Source: Tistlia consotensis USBA 355
GTDB lineage: Bacteria; Pseudomonadota; Alphaproteobacteria; Kiloniellales; DSM-21159
Length of the DNA stretch: 64,000 nucleotides
Direction: 5' to 3'
Assembly: GCF_900177295.1 (NCBI RefSeq)
Contig: NZ_FWZX01000027.1
Location: forward strand, 1 to 64,000
Shown: positions 1 through 8,332 of the stretch, one piece after another
Position numbering within the stretch: the stretch's first letter is position 1
Layout of the letters: the number at the start of each line of letters is the position of its first letter
Translations under genes and position numbers: made by a program
The notes under the pieces: generated by a model
What the model was told of the DNA's origin: nothing
What the model saw: the letters and a program-made list of their open reading frames with translations, nothing else
Databases searched by the model: none

Positions 1-327
1 GGCGCCGACAAGGCCTACGACGTCGCCGCTTTCGTGGGCGAACTGCGCCGCCGCCGGGTGACGCCGCACATCGCTCGCGACGACCACCTGACCAAGACCG
101 GCAAGCGGCGGCGCTCGGCCGTCGACGGACGCACGACCCGCCACCCCGGCTATGCCGTCAGCCAGCGCCTGCGTAAGCGCATCGAAGAGGCCTTCGGCTG
201 GATCAAGACCACCGGCGGCCTGCGCAAGACCCGCCATCGCGGCCTCGCGCGCGTCGGCTGGATGTTCACCCTGTCCGTCGCCGCCTACAACCTGGTCAGG
301 CTGCCCAAGCTGCTCGGCGCGACCTGA
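1..327 (+). CDS. IS5/IS1182-type DDE transposase, C-terminal fragment (cut by window edge)
   Basis: The reading frame is open from the first base and ends at a TGA at 325-327, giving about 108 C-terminal residues. It starts with GADKAYD, which carries an Asp typical of the catalytic core. It ends with the block RKRIEEAFGWIKT, in which the Glu of the DDE triad is expected, and the usual tail AAYNLVRLPKLL. The transposase would cut and rejoin the ends of its insertion sequence. The N-terminal part lies outside the window, so intactness cannot be judged. Assignment to the IS5/IS1182 group rests on recalled similarity of this C-terminal block. Confidence 0.85.
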   Translation, partial: GADKAYDVAAFVGELRRRRVTPHIARDDHLTKTGKRRRSAVDGRTTRHPGYAVSQRLRKRIEEAFGWIKTTGGLRKTRHRGLARVGWMFTLSVAAYNLVRLPKLLGAT

Positions 328-448
328 TCGCGCCAGGAGTCCGTCCGAAGCGGGCCGAAACCCCAGAAGACGACCGCGAAACCGGCGCAACGGCCCACAT
401 CCCCTCGCCGACAGCCCCGATCTGAGCCCGCCGGCGCGGAAAATCGCT

Positions 449-469
449 CCTATTTCCGCAGCCTGCTAG
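449..469. repeat. Putative right terminal inverted repeat of the insertion sequence
   Basis: About 125 bp after the transposase stop is TATTTCCGCAGCCTGCTAG. Read outward to inward it is GCAGGCTGCGGAAATA, which resembles the ends of IS elements carrying this kind of transposase. The terminal CTAG could be the target sequence. The left end is outside the window, so the pairing cannot be confirmed. Confidence 0.45.
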
Positions 470-888
470 GCCTTTTCCTTCAGGAGGTCGCGGATCTCGG
501 CCAGCAGCACCTCCTGGCGCGGCGGCTGGACCGGCGAGGCCGGGTCGTCCTTCTTGCGCTCCAGCTTGTTGATCTGCCGCACGACGATGAAGATCGCCCA
601 GGCGACGATCAGGAACTGCACCACAGTGTTGATGAACAGGCCGTAGTTCAGCGTCGTGGCGCCCGCCGCCTTGGCCGCCTCCAGCGTGTCGAAGTGGCCG
701 CCGCTCAGCGTGAAGAAGAAGTTCGAGAAGTCGATGCCGCCGATCAGCAGGCCGAGCGGCGGCATGATCAGGTCGTTGACCAGGGAGGTGACGATCTTGC
801 CGAAGGCGGCGCCGATGATGACGCCGACCGCGAGGTCGATGGCATTGCCCTTGACCGCGAACTTCTGGAATTCCTGGATGATCTTCAT
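466..888 (-). CDS. mscL: Large-conductance mechanosensitive channel MscL
   Basis: Predicted 140-residue inner-membrane channel that opens on membrane tension and releases solutes during hypo-osmotic shock. The N-terminus [20 protein letters not shown] and the first membrane helix [19 protein letters not shown] are hallmarks of MscL. A second membrane helix is near residues 80-100 ([12 protein letters not shown]), and the tail [15 protein letters not shown] forms the cytoplasmic helix bundle. The ATG at 888 is chosen because MscL proteins start at MKIIQEF; an upstream in-frame start would add seven atypical residues. The stop codon TAG touches the putative IS end, so the last residues may have been changed by the insertion. 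Length is normal for the family. Confidence 0.96.
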   Translation of the reverse strand: MKIIQEFQKFAVKGNAIDLAVGVIIGAAFGKIVTSLVNDLIMPPLGLLIGGIDFSNFFFTLSGGHFDTLEAAKAAGATTLNYGLFINTVVQFLIVAWAIFIVVRQINKLERKKDDPASPVQPPRQEVLLAEIRDLLKEKA

Positions 889-951
889 GGCTCTCCGCCC
901 TCGAGACATGCCGGTGCAGGAAGTCTAGCGGATTCCCCGACGGCGCGAATC

Positions 952-1788
952 CTATTCCGCAGCGGCCGCCGGGGCGACGGTGTGCACGGTGCGCTGCGGG
1001 AAGGGGATCTCGATGCCGGCGGCGTCCAGGCTCTCCTTGATGCCGCGGGTCAGGTCCCACTTCACGGCCCAGTAGTCGCCGGCGTCGCACCAGAGGCGCA
1101 GGATCAGCTCGACGGCGCTGTCGCCGAGGTTCGCGACCAGGACCTGGGGCGCCGGGTCGGCATGGACCCGGCCGTCGGCCTGCATCAGGGCGGTCAGCGT
1201 GTCGCGCGCCTTGCCGATGTCGTCGCCGTAGCCGATGCCGACGGTCAGGTCGAGCCGCCGGGTCGTGTAGACCGAGTAGTTGGTGATCGGCGTGCCCCAG
1301 AGGTCGTTGTTCGGGGCGATGACCTGGACGTTGTCCGGCGTCGCCAGCTCGGTGGTGAAGAGCGTGATGTTCTTGACCGTCCCCGAGAGGCTGCCGGAGA
1401 CGATGTAGTCGCCGGCCCGGAACGGCCGGAACATCATCAGCATGACGCCGGCGGCGAGGTTGGACAGGGTGCCCTGCAGGGCCAGGCCGACGGCCAGGCC
1501 GACCGCGCCGAAGATGGCGAGCAGGCTGGCGGTCTGGACGCCGAACTGCGAGAGCACGGCGAGGATCGTCACGGCCAGGACGACGTACTTGACGAGGCTG
1601 CCGATGAAGCCGCGCAGCGTCGCGTCGACGTGGCGGATGCGGCCGAGCGCGCGCTCCGTCGAACGGCCGGCCCAGCCGGCCAGGATCAGGCCGACGACCA
1701 GGATGCCGATGGCGGCCAGCACGCTGAGGCCGTAGGTCGCGATCACGGCCATGACCTGGGCGTAGGCGAGATCGATCTGCTCTTTCAT
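952..1788 (-). CDS. Small-conductance mechanosensitive channel, MscS family
   Basis: A 278-residue MscS-type channel with three predicted membrane helices (roughly 18-40, 60-80 and 86-108). The third is the Gly/Ala-rich pore helix AVGLAVGLALQGTLSNLAAG, followed by the hallmark FRPFRAGDYI. The beta domain contains the conserved PDNVQVIAPNNDLWGTPI, and the alpha/beta domain ends with IPFPQRTVH, typical of short MscS. It would act in the inner membrane as an osmotic safety valve. It lies 63 bp upstream of mscL on the same strand, so the two tension channels may be co-transcribed. Confidence 0.95.
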   Translation of the reverse strand: MKEQIDLAYAQVMAVIATYGLSVLAAIGILVVGLILAGWAGRSTERALGRIRHVDATLRGFIGSLVKYVVLAVTILAVLSQFGVQTASLLAIFGAVGLAVGLALQGTLSNLAAGVMLMMFRPFRAGDYIVSGSLSGTVKNITLFTTELATPDNVQVIAPNNDLWGTPITNYSVYTTRRLDLTVGIGYGDDIGKARDTLTALMQADGRVHADPAPQVLVANLGDSAVELILRLWCDAGDYWAVKWDLTRGIKESLDAAGIEIPFPQRTVHTVAPAAAAE

Positions 1789-1934
1789 CGGCGTCTCCTG
1801 GAATCGGCTCGTCGGGGGTGTCGCTTGCGACGGGCCTAACCTAGCCCAAGATACGGGATAGGCCAGGGGGCGACGGCAGCCAGCGGCCCCTGGCGCCCTT
1901 GCGGGGCGCGGCCCGGCGCACTAAACCCAGAGCC

Positions 1935-2171
1935 ATGACCGACCTGGACGCCGACGAAGACTTCCCGACCTGGCGCGGGCCCGACGGCACGCCGCTGTCC
2001 TGCCGCGAGAAGATCAAGGTCATGAACGAGAATCTCGCCGAGATTCGCGATCTGGCCCAGGACGCCTTGGAGGATGGACTCTTGATGGGAGCCACCGAAG
2101 CGCAGATCCGCGCCTTCCTGCACGGGATGGTCGACGGCCTCGTCAATCCCTACGGCAAGGGCGGCCGATGA
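1935..2171 (+). CDS. Conserved small protein of unknown function
   Basis: A 78-residue acidic, soluble protein (MTDLDADEDFPTWRGPDGTPLS...) with no membrane segment or motif that I recognise. The middle (residues about 22-50) looks helical and charged. The ATG at 1935 is preferred over an upstream in-frame start because the added residues would be Arg-rich and unlike the rest. The stop overlaps the start of the DUF2155 gene by four bases (ATGA), which implies translational coupling and supports this being a real gene. Function unknown. Confidence 0.7.
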   Translation: MTDLDADEDFPTWRGPDGTPLSCREKIKVMNENLAEIRDLAQDALEDGLLMGATEAQIRAFLHGMVDGLVNPYGKGGR

Positions 2172-2791
2172 GCCTGTCGTCCCGCCGTCGGGCGGTGCCC
2201 TCGGTCCTGCTCGCCGGGGCCTTGATGCTGGTCCTGCCGGCGGCTTGGCCGGGGCCCGTCCTTGCCCAGGAAAGCCAGCCGGACAGCCGGACGGAAGTCC
2301 AGCAGGACGGCAATGCCGCCGTCGTGCCGAGCATCGGGCCCGAGCGCATGGAGGCGGCCGTCGCCTATCCGATCGCCCAGCTGCAGGGGCTCGACAAGGT
2401 GACGGCGCGCATCTCGACCTTCCGGGCGCCCGTCGACCAGCCGGTCACTTTCGGCAGCCTGACCATCCGGGTCCGCGCCTGCTGGAAGAACCCGCCGGAG
2501 CTGACGCCGGAATCCGCCGCCTACCTGGAGATCTCCGACAGCACCCAGAGCGGCGACAAGGCGATCTTCTCGGGCTGGATGTACGCCTCCTCGCCCGCGG
2601 TCAACGGCCTGGAGCATCCGGTCTACGACGTCTGGGTGCTCGACTGCCTGCCGGCCGGCAACGCGGCCGGCCAGGATGCGGCCGGCCAGGATGCGGCCGG
2701 CCAGGATGCGGCCGGCCAGGATGCGGGCGGCGGGGCCGCGGGCGGGGGCGATCGGGGAATTCCGCAGGGCGGGGCCGCCCCGAAAGGGTGA
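2168..2791 (+). CDS. DUF2155 domain-containing secreted protein with a repetitive tail
   Basis: A 207-residue protein with a signal peptide (Arg-rich start, hydrophobic core about 12-30, likely cleavage after VLAQ). The DUF2155 domain follows (about 60-165), recognised by AQLQGLDKVTARISTF, ACWKNPPE and the strongly conserved block IFSGWMYASSPAVNGLEHPVYDVWVLDC. The domain's role is not established; it is widespread in Alphaproteobacteria and predicted to be periplasmic. After the final Cys comes a tail with four AAGQD repeats and a Gly-rich end that the family does not normally carry. It overlaps the preceding small gene by 4 bp. DUF2155 often lies beside aat in this group, but here aat is 9 kb away. 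Confidence 0.9.
   Translation: MSLSSRRRAVPSVLLAGALMLVLPAAWPGPVLAQESQPDSRTEVQQDGNAAVVPSIGPERMEAAVAYPIAQLQGLDKVTARISTFRAPVDQPVTFGSLTIRVRACWKNPPELTPESAAYLEISDSTQSGDKAIFSGWMYASSPAVNGLEHPVYDVWVLDCLPAGNAAGQDAAGQDAAGQDAAGQDAGGGAAGGGDRGIPQGGAAPKG
2663..2722 (+). repeat. Four identical 15-bp tandem repeats inside the DUF2155 gene
   Basis: GCGGCCGGCCAGGAT is repeated four times without a mismatch and in frame, encoding AAGQD each time. Perfect copies in a protein tail suggest recent slippage, so copy number may differ between strains. Confidence 0.95.
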
Positions 2792-2865
2792 CGCTTTCCG
2801 TAATCTTTAGTAAAAGGCTAACAATTCCGCCCTAGCTTCGGAGTCGGAATTCGGGAGCCGAGCCG

Positions 2866-3936
2866 ATGGATGATCTCGACGAGCTGAAGGGCCGCGTGGA
2901 GCGCGCGACGCGCGTTCTGTCCGAGCGGGAGGCCGAGGAGCAGGGCCGTCACGCCAAGCTGGTCTCCCTGGTCGCCGCGCTCGAGACCAAGAGCCTGGAC
3001 GCGCGCCGCGACAAGGAGCGCGCCGAGGCGCGCCTCGCCGCGGTCGAGGCGGAGAAGGAAGAGCTGCGCGCGCTGCTCGCCGGCCTGCTCGAGGCCGTCG
3101 AGGCCGGCAGCCGCAGCCGCTTCGCCGACGCGATCTATGCCCTGGAGGCGCGCATCGGCGGCTTCCACGCCGCGCGCGACGAGTCCGAGGCGGGCGACGG
3201 GATGGCCGACGGGGCGGCGGACGAGCAGCCGGCCGAGGCCGTCGCCCTGCAGGCGGAGCCGGCCGAAGCGGCCGCTTCCGAGGAGGCTGCTTCCGGGGAA
3301 TGCGCGGCCGGCGAGGCCTTCCCGGACGAGATCGTGTCCGAGCAGGGCGCCAGCGACACGGTGGAGAGCGACACGGTGGAGAGCGACGCGGCGGAGGGCG
3401 ATGAGGCGGAGGGCGATGAGGCGGCGATGACCGAGGCGACGGGCGAGGCGCTCGACGAGGACCTGCTCGAGGCCGACGACTTCACCGAGCGGCTCGCCGC
3501 TGGCTGCGCGGTCGAGCAGGAGCTCGCCAGCGAGGCCGAGGAGATGCGGGCCGAGGCGGCCGACGAGGCCCGGGCCCTCCTGGAGCGCATCCGTCGCCAG
3601 GTCGAGGCGCCGGACGACGAGCTCGAGGCGGCGGCGACCGCCGAGGACGAGCCGGTGGCCGAAGCCGAGCCGGTGGCCGAAGCCGAGCCGGTGGCCGAAG
3701 CCGAGCCGGTGGCCGAAGCCGAGCCCGAGGCTGCTCCCGAAGTCACCGACGCGGCCGCGGCCGCCGAAGAGCCGGTCGCGGCCGAGGAGGTCGTGCCCGA
3801 GCCGCCGACGATGGAGGTGGAAGCCTTCGACGACGAGCAGGACGAGGACGGCCCGCTGGTCGAGGAGCCGACCGAGGCCGACGACACCCTGATCGACGAC
3901 GCCGACTGGAACGACAAGCGTCGCGCGGCGTCCTGA
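2866..3936 (+). CDS. Glu/Ala-rich protein with N-terminal coiled coil, function unknown
   Basis: A 356-residue acidic protein. Residues 1-100 are a heptad-like charged helix (DDLDELKGRVERATRVLSERE... to AIYALEARIGGF) consistent with a coiled coil. The rest is low complexity, dominated by Glu, Ala and Asp, with tandem peptide repeats (SDTVE and EPVAEA). There is no signal peptide or membrane segment, so it is probably cytosolic. The ATG at 2866 begins at the coiled coil; the upstream 74 bp contain AT-rich sequence (CTTTAGTAAAAGGCTAAC) that could hold a promoter. Codon use is typical of the window. I do not recognise a family; a cell-division or scaffold role would be speculation. Confidence 0.75.
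   Translation: MDDLDELKGRVERATRVLSEREAEEQGRHAKLVSLVAALETKSLDARRDKERAEARLAAVEAEKEELRALLAGLLEAVEAGSRSRFADAIYALEARIGGFHAARDESEAGDGMADGAADEQPAEAVALQAEPAEAAASEEAASGECAAGEAFPDEIVSEQGASDTVESDTVESDAAEGDEAEGDEAAMTEATGEALDEDLLEADDFTERLAAGCAVEQELASEAEEMRAEAADEARALLERIRRQVEAPDDELEAAATAEDEPVAEAEPVAEAEPVAEAEPVAEAEPEAAPEVTDAAAAAEEPVAAEEVVPEPPTMEVEAFDDEQDEDGPLVEEPTEADDTLIDDADWNDKRRAAS
3352..3422 (+). repeat. Degenerate 15-bp tandem repeats (about five copies) inside the Glu/Ala-rich gene
   Basis: AGCGACACGGTGGAG occurs twice exactly (3352-3381), followed by AGCGACGCGGCGGAG and two GGCGATGAGGCG(GAG) units. All are in frame and encode S/G-D-x-x-E. Confidence 0.85.
3649..3720 (+). repeat. Four identical 18-bp tandem repeats inside the Glu/Ala-rich gene
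   Basis: GAGCCGGTGGCCGAAGCC is repeated four times exactly in frame, encoding EPVAEA each time. It is a second perfect minisatellite within 1 kb of the one in the DUF2155 gene. Confidence 0.95.
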
Positions 3937-3952
3937 CCCGGCCGGTCCGCGG

Positions 3953-5065
3953 TCAGGCGACCCTGAGGCCGGCCGCCGCCCGGTCCGGCGTTCCGGCGAC
4001 GCCCGGCGCGAACTCCACCGTCAGACCCGCGGCTTCCAGGGCCGCCACGCGGTCCGCGCCGAAACGCAGGCCGTCGCCCCGCAGCAGCACCGCGACCTGG
4101 CCGCCCCGCCCGGCCTCGGCCGCCAGCGCGCGGCCGAGCGCGTGCCAGCCGGCGGCGTCTTCCGGGCCTTCCAGGCGCCGGGCCTCGCGGCGTGACAGCT
4201 CCAGCACCGCCGGCGCCACGCCGCTTTCGTAGACGACGAGGCTGGCCGCCTGCAGGGCACGCTGCGCCTTCAGGGTCAGGAGCTCGGGATCGCCGGGCCC
4301 GGCGCCGAGCAGCAGGATCCGGCTGCCCGCCGTCGCCGGCTCGGCCGTCGCGGCCGACAGGCGCCTCAGCAGGGCGGCTCGGTCGGCCTCCCGCGGCGCG
4401 CGTTCGCCCTCGCGCCAGGCCAGGTCCGAGAAGGCCTCCCAGAAGCGCCGGCGCTCGGCGAAGGGCAGGGCGCGCCGCTGCACCGCCGGCCGCCAGCGCC
4501 GGGCCGCCTCGGCCCAGGCCGCGAGGCCGCGCGGCAGGAAGGCCTCCAGGCGGGCGCGCAGGGCCTGGGCGAAGACCGGTGCCGCGCCGTCGGTAGAGAT
4601 CGCGAGCACCAGCGGCGAGCGGTTGACGATGGCGCCGAACTGGAAGTCGGAGAGCGCCGGCCGGTCGACCAGGTTGACCGGCACCCCGGCGGTCCGGGCC
4701 GCCTCGGCGAAGGCCGGCGCCTCGCTCTCCTCCAGGTCGGCGACGGCGATCGCGGCGCCCGTCAGGTCGCCCGGCTGCCAGGGCCGTGCCAGCACGAGCA
4801 CGCGGCCGGCCGGCGGGTTCGCGGCGAGGGCGGCGAAGCCGCCCGCCGCCTCGGCGTCGCCGGCCGCGACCGTCACATCGGCGCCGGCGGCGGCCAGCAG
4901 CTCGGCCTTCCAGAGCGCGCCGCGGCTGCCGCCCGCGACCAGCGCGCGTCGGCCCGCCAGCCGGTGGAACAGCGGCAGGCTGGCCAGGGCCTCGATGCCG
5001 CGCGCGGCGGGCGGCGCGCCGCGCCGGCGCTCGGCGCGGCGGGAGGGCAGCGGCAGCAGGCTCAC
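3953..5065 (-). CDS. cysG: Siroheme synthase CysG-like: precorrin-2 dehydrogenase/ferrochelatase with a truncated methyltransferase domain
   Basis: A 370-residue protein. Residues about 20-240 form the CysG N-terminal module, which oxidises precorrin-2 and inserts iron to make siroheme for the sulfite reductase of this operon. The NAD-binding motif is VAGGSRGALWKAELLAAAGADVTV, and the strong family block VNLVDRPALSDFQFGAIVNRSPLVLAIS follows. A uroporphyrinogen-III methyltransferase start is clear (LLGAGPGDPELLTLKAQRAL). That domain runs only about 120 residues instead of about 240, and LLRGDGLRFG replaces the usual GGDPFIFGRG. The methyltransferase half is therefore probably inactive. The GTG start at 5065 overlaps the cysN stop (GTGA). 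Uroporphyrinogen methylation would need another gene. Confidence 0.85.
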   Translation of the reverse strand: MSLLPLPSRRAERRRGAPPAARGIEALASLPLFHRLAGRRALVAGGSRGALWKAELLAAAGADVTVAAGDAEAAGGFAALAANPPAGRVLVLARPWQPGDLTGAAIAVADLEESEAPAFAEAARTAGVPVNLVDRPALSDFQFGAIVNRSPLVLAISTDGAAPVFAQALRARLEAFLPRGLAAWAEAARRWRPAVQRRALPFAERRRFWEAFSDLAWREGERAPREADRAALLRRLSAATAEPATAGSRILLLGAGPGDPELLTLKAQRALQAASLVVYESGVAPAVLELSRREARRLEGPEDAAGWHALGRALAAEAGRGGQVAVLLRGDGLRFGADRVAALEAAGLTVEFAPGVAGTPDRAAAGLRVA

Positions 5066-6645
5066 GAGGCCTTCTCCCGCCCGGCGGCGGCCAGCAGGAG
5101 CTCGGCCAGGCCCGCGTGCAGGCGCTGCAGCAGCGGGCGCAGCGCCAGGTCCGCGCCGGCGGCCGCGAGGCCCCAGGGCGCGCTGCCGGTGACCGCCAGC
5201 GTGACCAGGCCGACGGCGAGCGCGCTCGTCAGGTGCCAGCTCGCGTCGACCAGGCGCGGCCGCTGCCCGGCGAGCGCGGCCGGGGCCGTCGCCTCGGCTT
5301 CCTGCTCCGGCGCCTCCCCGGCGTCGTCGACGAAGCCGAGCGCCACCGTTTCGTTGCTGGCGCGGTCGACCAGGATGAAGCTGCCGAGCGTGCGGCAGTC
5401 GTCGAAGCGGGTCGCGACCAGCGGCCGGTCGAAGCGCAGCCCGACCCAGCCGATCTCGTTCATGGCGAGGCCGGCGGCGGCCTGCGGCTCGAAGCTTTCG
5501 AGGTCGAGCGCCGCGTCGAGCCGGGTCACCGTCGCCTCGGCCTCGGCGGTGCCGAGCAGCAGGAGATAGCGGTCGCCGGGCCTGAGCCGGCTCGCCTCGC
5601 CGGTCCAGAGCAGCCGCGCCGAGGCCTCGTGGCGCGGCTGCGGGGCCTGGGCCGGGTCGGCCAGCAGGTCGCCGCGCGAGATGTCGAGCTCGTCGGCCAG
5701 GGTGACGGTCACGGCCTCGCCGCCGCCGGCGGCCGCCAGGTCGCCGTCGGCCGTGACGATCCGCTCGATCCGCGAGCGCCGGCCCGCGGGCAGCACGACG
5801 ACCTCGTCGCCGGGGGCCAGCCGGCCGGCGGCGACGGTGCCGCTGTAGCCGCGGAACTCGGCGCCGGCGCGATTGACCCACTGGACCGGCAGCAGGAAGC
5901 CGGGCCGCTCCCCGGCCGCGGCCTCGGTCTCGACCGTCTCCAGGAAGTCGAGCAGCGCCGGGCCCCGGTACCAGGGCATGGCCGACGAGCGCGCGACGAC
6001 GTTGTCGCCGCGCCGCGCGGAGACCGGGATCACGGTGATGCCGGCGAAGCCGAGGTCGCGGACCAGGCCGCGGTACTCGGCCTCCAGGCGCTGGAAGGTC
6101 GCCCGGTCGAAGTCGACGAGGTCCATCTTGTTGACCGCGACCACGACGTGGCGGATGCCGGACAGGGCGACGATGAAGGAGTGGCGCCGGGTCTGCGGCA
6201 GCAGGCCCTTGCGGGCGTCGACCAGGATGATCGCCAGCTCGGCGCTCGAGGCGCCGGTCGCCATGTTGCGGGTGTACTGCTCGTGGCCCGGCGTGTCGGC
6301 GACGATGAAGGCGCGCCGCGGGGTCGAGAAGTAGCGGTAGGCGACGTCGATGGTGATGCCCTGCTCGCGCTCGGCGGCCAGGCCGTCGACCAGCAGGGCC
6401 GGATCGAGCGCGCCGCCCAGCGTGCCGTAGCGCTTCGACTCCCGCTCGGCCTCGGCGAGCTGGTCGTCGGGCACCAGCCCGGCCTCGAGCAGCAGCCGGC
6501 CGATCAGCGTCGACTTGCCGTCGTCGACCGAGCCGCAGGTGATGAAGCGCAGCAGGCCGCGCTCGGCGAGCGCCGCTCCGGGGACGAGGGCCTCTTCTGA
6601 CGCCTCGCGGCGGCGGGCGGTGGCTTCGCACAGGGCCTGGGTCAT
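5062..6645 (-). CDS. cysN: Sulfate adenylyltransferase large subunit (GTPase) CysN, fused to a DUF2061-like tail
   Basis: A 527-residue GTPase that with CysD makes adenosine 5'-phosphosulfate (APS) from sulfate and ATP, driven by GTP hydrolysis. The G-domain shows the P-loop GSVDDGKST (38-46), switch motif DTPGHEQY and NKMD. EF-Tu-like beta-barrel domains extend to about residue 450. No APS kinase (CysC) domain follows. Instead residues about 465-515 (DASWHLTSALAVGLVTLAVTG...) look like the small hydrophobic DUF2061 unit with two helices, which would tether the enzyme to the membrane. The start ATG shares one base with the cysD stop (TGATG). Lack of an APS kinase fits the APS-type reductase encoded upstream. 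Confidence 0.95.
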   Translation of the reverse strand: MTQALCEATARRREASEEALVPGAALAERGLLRFITCGSVDDGKSTLIGRLLLEAGLVPDDQLAEAERESKRYGTLGGALDPALLVDGLAAEREQGITIDVAYRYFSTPRRAFIVADTPGHEQYTRNMATGASSAELAIILVDARKGLLPQTRRHSFIVALSGIRHVVVAVNKMDLVDFDRATFQRLEAEYRGLVRDLGFAGITVIPVSARRGDNVVARSSAMPWYRGPALLDFLETVETEAAAGERPGFLLPVQWVNRAGAEFRGYSGTVAAGRLAPGDEVVVLPAGRRSRIERIVTADGDLAAAGGGEAVTVTLADELDISRGDLLADPAQAPQPRHEASARLLWTGEASRLRPGDRYLLLLGTAEAEATVTRLDAALDLESFEPQAAAGLAMNEIGWVGLRFDRPLVATRFDDCRTLGSFILVDRASNETVALGFVDDAGEAPEQEAEATAPAALAGQRPRLVDASWHLTSALAVGLVTLAVTGSAPWGLAAAGADLALRPLLQRLHAGLAELLLAAAGREKAS

Positions 6646-7547
6646 CAGAAATAGCCCTCGCGCTTCTTGGCTTCCATGGAGGCGTTGGCGTCGCGGTCGA
6701 TCAGGCGGCCCTGGCGCTCGGAGCTGCGCGACAGGACCATCTCCTCGATGATGCCGTCGAGGTCGCTGGCGGTGCTGTCGACCGCCCCGGTCAGGGGGTA
6801 GCAGCCGAGGGTGCGGAAGCGGACCATCCGGGTCTCGATCATCTCGCCGGGCTGAAGCCTCAGGCGCTCGTCGTCGCGCATGATCATCGTGCCGTCGCGG
6901 TGCACGACCGGGCGGGGCGCCGCGAAGTAGAGCGGCACGACCGGCAGGCCCTCGGCGCGGATGTAGTGCCAGACGTCGAGCTCGGTCCAGTTCGACAGCG
7001 GGAAGACGCGGAAGGACTCGCCCGGCCGCTTGCGGGTGTTGAACAGCCGCCAGGGCTCCGGGCGCTGGCCCTTGGGGTCCCAGCGGTGGTTGGCGTCGCG
7101 CAGCGAGAAGACCCGCTCCTTGGCCCGGCTGCGCTCCTCGTCGCGGCGCGCGCCGCCGAAGGCCGCGTCGAAGCGGTGCTTGTCGAGCGCCTGCTTCAGC
7201 GCCTGGGTCTTCATGACGTCGGTGTAGTGGCGCGAGCCCGACGCGAAGGGGTCGACGCCGGCCGCCCGGCCCTGCTGGTTGGTGTGCACGATCAGCTCGA
7301 AGCCGAGCTCGCGGCGCCGGCGCTCGCGGAACTCGATCATCTCGCGGAACTTCCAGGTCGTGTCGACGTGGAGCAGCGGGAAGGGCAGGGGCCGCGGGAA
7401 GAAGGCCTTGCGCGCGAGGTGCAGCAGCACCTCGGAATCCTTGCCGATCGAGTAGAGCAGCACCGGGTTGTCGCAGGTCGCGGCGACCTCGCGGATGATG
7501 AAGATCGACTCGGCCTCGAGCCGCTTGAGATGGCTGAGACTGGTCAC
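6645..7547 (-). CDS. cysD: Sulfate adenylyltransferase small subunit CysD
   Basis: A 300-residue ATP pyrophosphatase-type subunit that adenylates sulfate together with CysN. The N-terminus [15 protein letters not shown] and the PP-loop [20 protein letters not shown] are diagnostic. So are [49 protein letters not shown], and the C-terminus EAKKREGYF. The GTG at 7547 is chosen because it gives the family start just before [11 protein letters not shown] and overlaps the cysH stop (GTGA), the same coupling used at the cysN-cysG junction. Longer in-frame starts would lie inside cysH. Length is typical. Confidence 0.96.
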   Translation of the reverse strand: MTSLSHLKRLEAESIFIIREVAATCDNPVLLYSIGKDSEVLLHLARKAFFPRPLPFPLLHVDTTWKFREMIEFRERRRRELGFELIVHTNQQGRAAGVDPFASGSRHYTDVMKTQALKQALDKHRFDAAFGGARRDEERSRAKERVFSLRDANHRWDPKGQRPEPWRLFNTRKRPGESFRVFPLSNWTELDVWHYIRAEGLPVVPLYFAAPRPVVHRDGTMIMRDDERLRLQPGEMIETRMVRFRTLGCYPLTGAVDSTASDLDGIIEEMVLSRSSERQGRLIDRDANASMEAKKREGYF

Positions 7548-8332
7548 GATACCGCTTCTCCTCTCGGCGCCCCTCGGGCCGCGCGCACCAGGCGGCCGTC
7601 CGGCGTCAGGTGCAGGCCGCACTCGCTGCCCGCCCCGTCCCGGCCCTCGCTCTCCCACCACCAGCGCCCGGCGCGCTCCGGCTCGCCGGGCGCGACGGCA
7701 CGGGTGCAGGGCGCGCAGCCGATCGAGGGGAAGCCCCGGGCGTGCAGCGGGTTGACCGGCACGCCCTCGCGCTCGACGAAGGCGGCGACCGCCTCGCGGC
7801 TCCAGTCGAACAGCGGGCTGACCTTGATCAGGCCGTGGCCCTGGTCCCAGGTCGCCAGCTCCAGCCCGCCGCGGTGCGCCGACTGCTCGGCGCGCAGGCC
7901 GGTGACCCAGGCCGAGGCGCCCTTCAGCGCCCGGCCCAGCGGCTCGACCTTGCGGACGTGGCAGCAGGCCTTGCGGGCCTCGATAGCATGGTAGAAGCCG
8001 TCGATGCCCTGGTCGGCGACCAGCGCCTCGACCGCCTCCTGGCGCGGATAGAAGGCGCGGATGCGCCTGCCGTAGCGCGCCTCGGTCTCGGCCCAGAGCG
8101 CGTAGGTCTCGGGGAACAGGCGGCCGGTGTCGAGGGTCGCGACCTCGATGGCGAGGCCGGCGGTGAAGATCAGGTGGGCGATCGCCTGGTCCTCCAGCCC
8201 GAGGCTCGTGGTGAAGACGATCGGGCCCTCGACGCTGCGCCGCAGCAGCGCCAGGCGGCCGGCGGGATCGAGGGCGGGCAGCTCCTGCTGCAGGCGCTCG
8301 ACCGGGCTCGGGCTCCGCGGATCAAAAGGCAC
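7544..8332 (-). CDS. cysH: Assimilatory phosphoadenylyl/adenylyl-sulfate reductase CysH (APS-reductase type)
   Basis: A 262-residue reductase converting activated sulfate to sulfite. Family motifs are [32 protein letters not shown] and [11 protein letters not shown]. The pairs ACCHVRK (CC) and SIGCAPC (CxxC) are the four cysteines that bind a 4Fe-4S cluster in APS reductases. Together with no APS kinase in the operon, this argues that APS rather than PAPS is the substrate. The catalytic tail Cys is present near the C-terminus (GSECGLH). It overlaps the DUF934 gene by 11 bp upstream and cysD by 4 bp downstream. Confidence 0.95.
   Translation of the reverse strand: MPFDPRSPSPVERLQQELPALDPAGRLALLRRSVEGPIVFTTSLGLEDQAIAHLIFTAGLAIEVATLDTGRLFPETYALWAETEARYGRRIRAFYPRQEAVEALVADQGIDGFYHAIEARKACCHVRKVEPLGRALKGASAWVTGLRAEQSAHRGGLELATWDQGHGLIKVSPLFDWSREAVAAFVEREGVPVNPLHARGFPSIGCAPCTRAVAPGEPERAGRWWWESEGRDGAGSECGLHLTPDGRLVRAARGAPRGEAVS

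Noticed and set aside
2663-3720. Tandem repeats as a possible CRISPR array
   Set aside because: Repeats are directly adjacent with no spacers, are 15 or 18 bp long, and encode in-frame peptides.
5066-6631. Upstream in-frame extension of cysG through cysN
   Set aside because: The extension is Arg/Gly/Pro-rich and is just cysN in another frame; the CysG-like sequence begins at the GTG overlapping the cysN stop.
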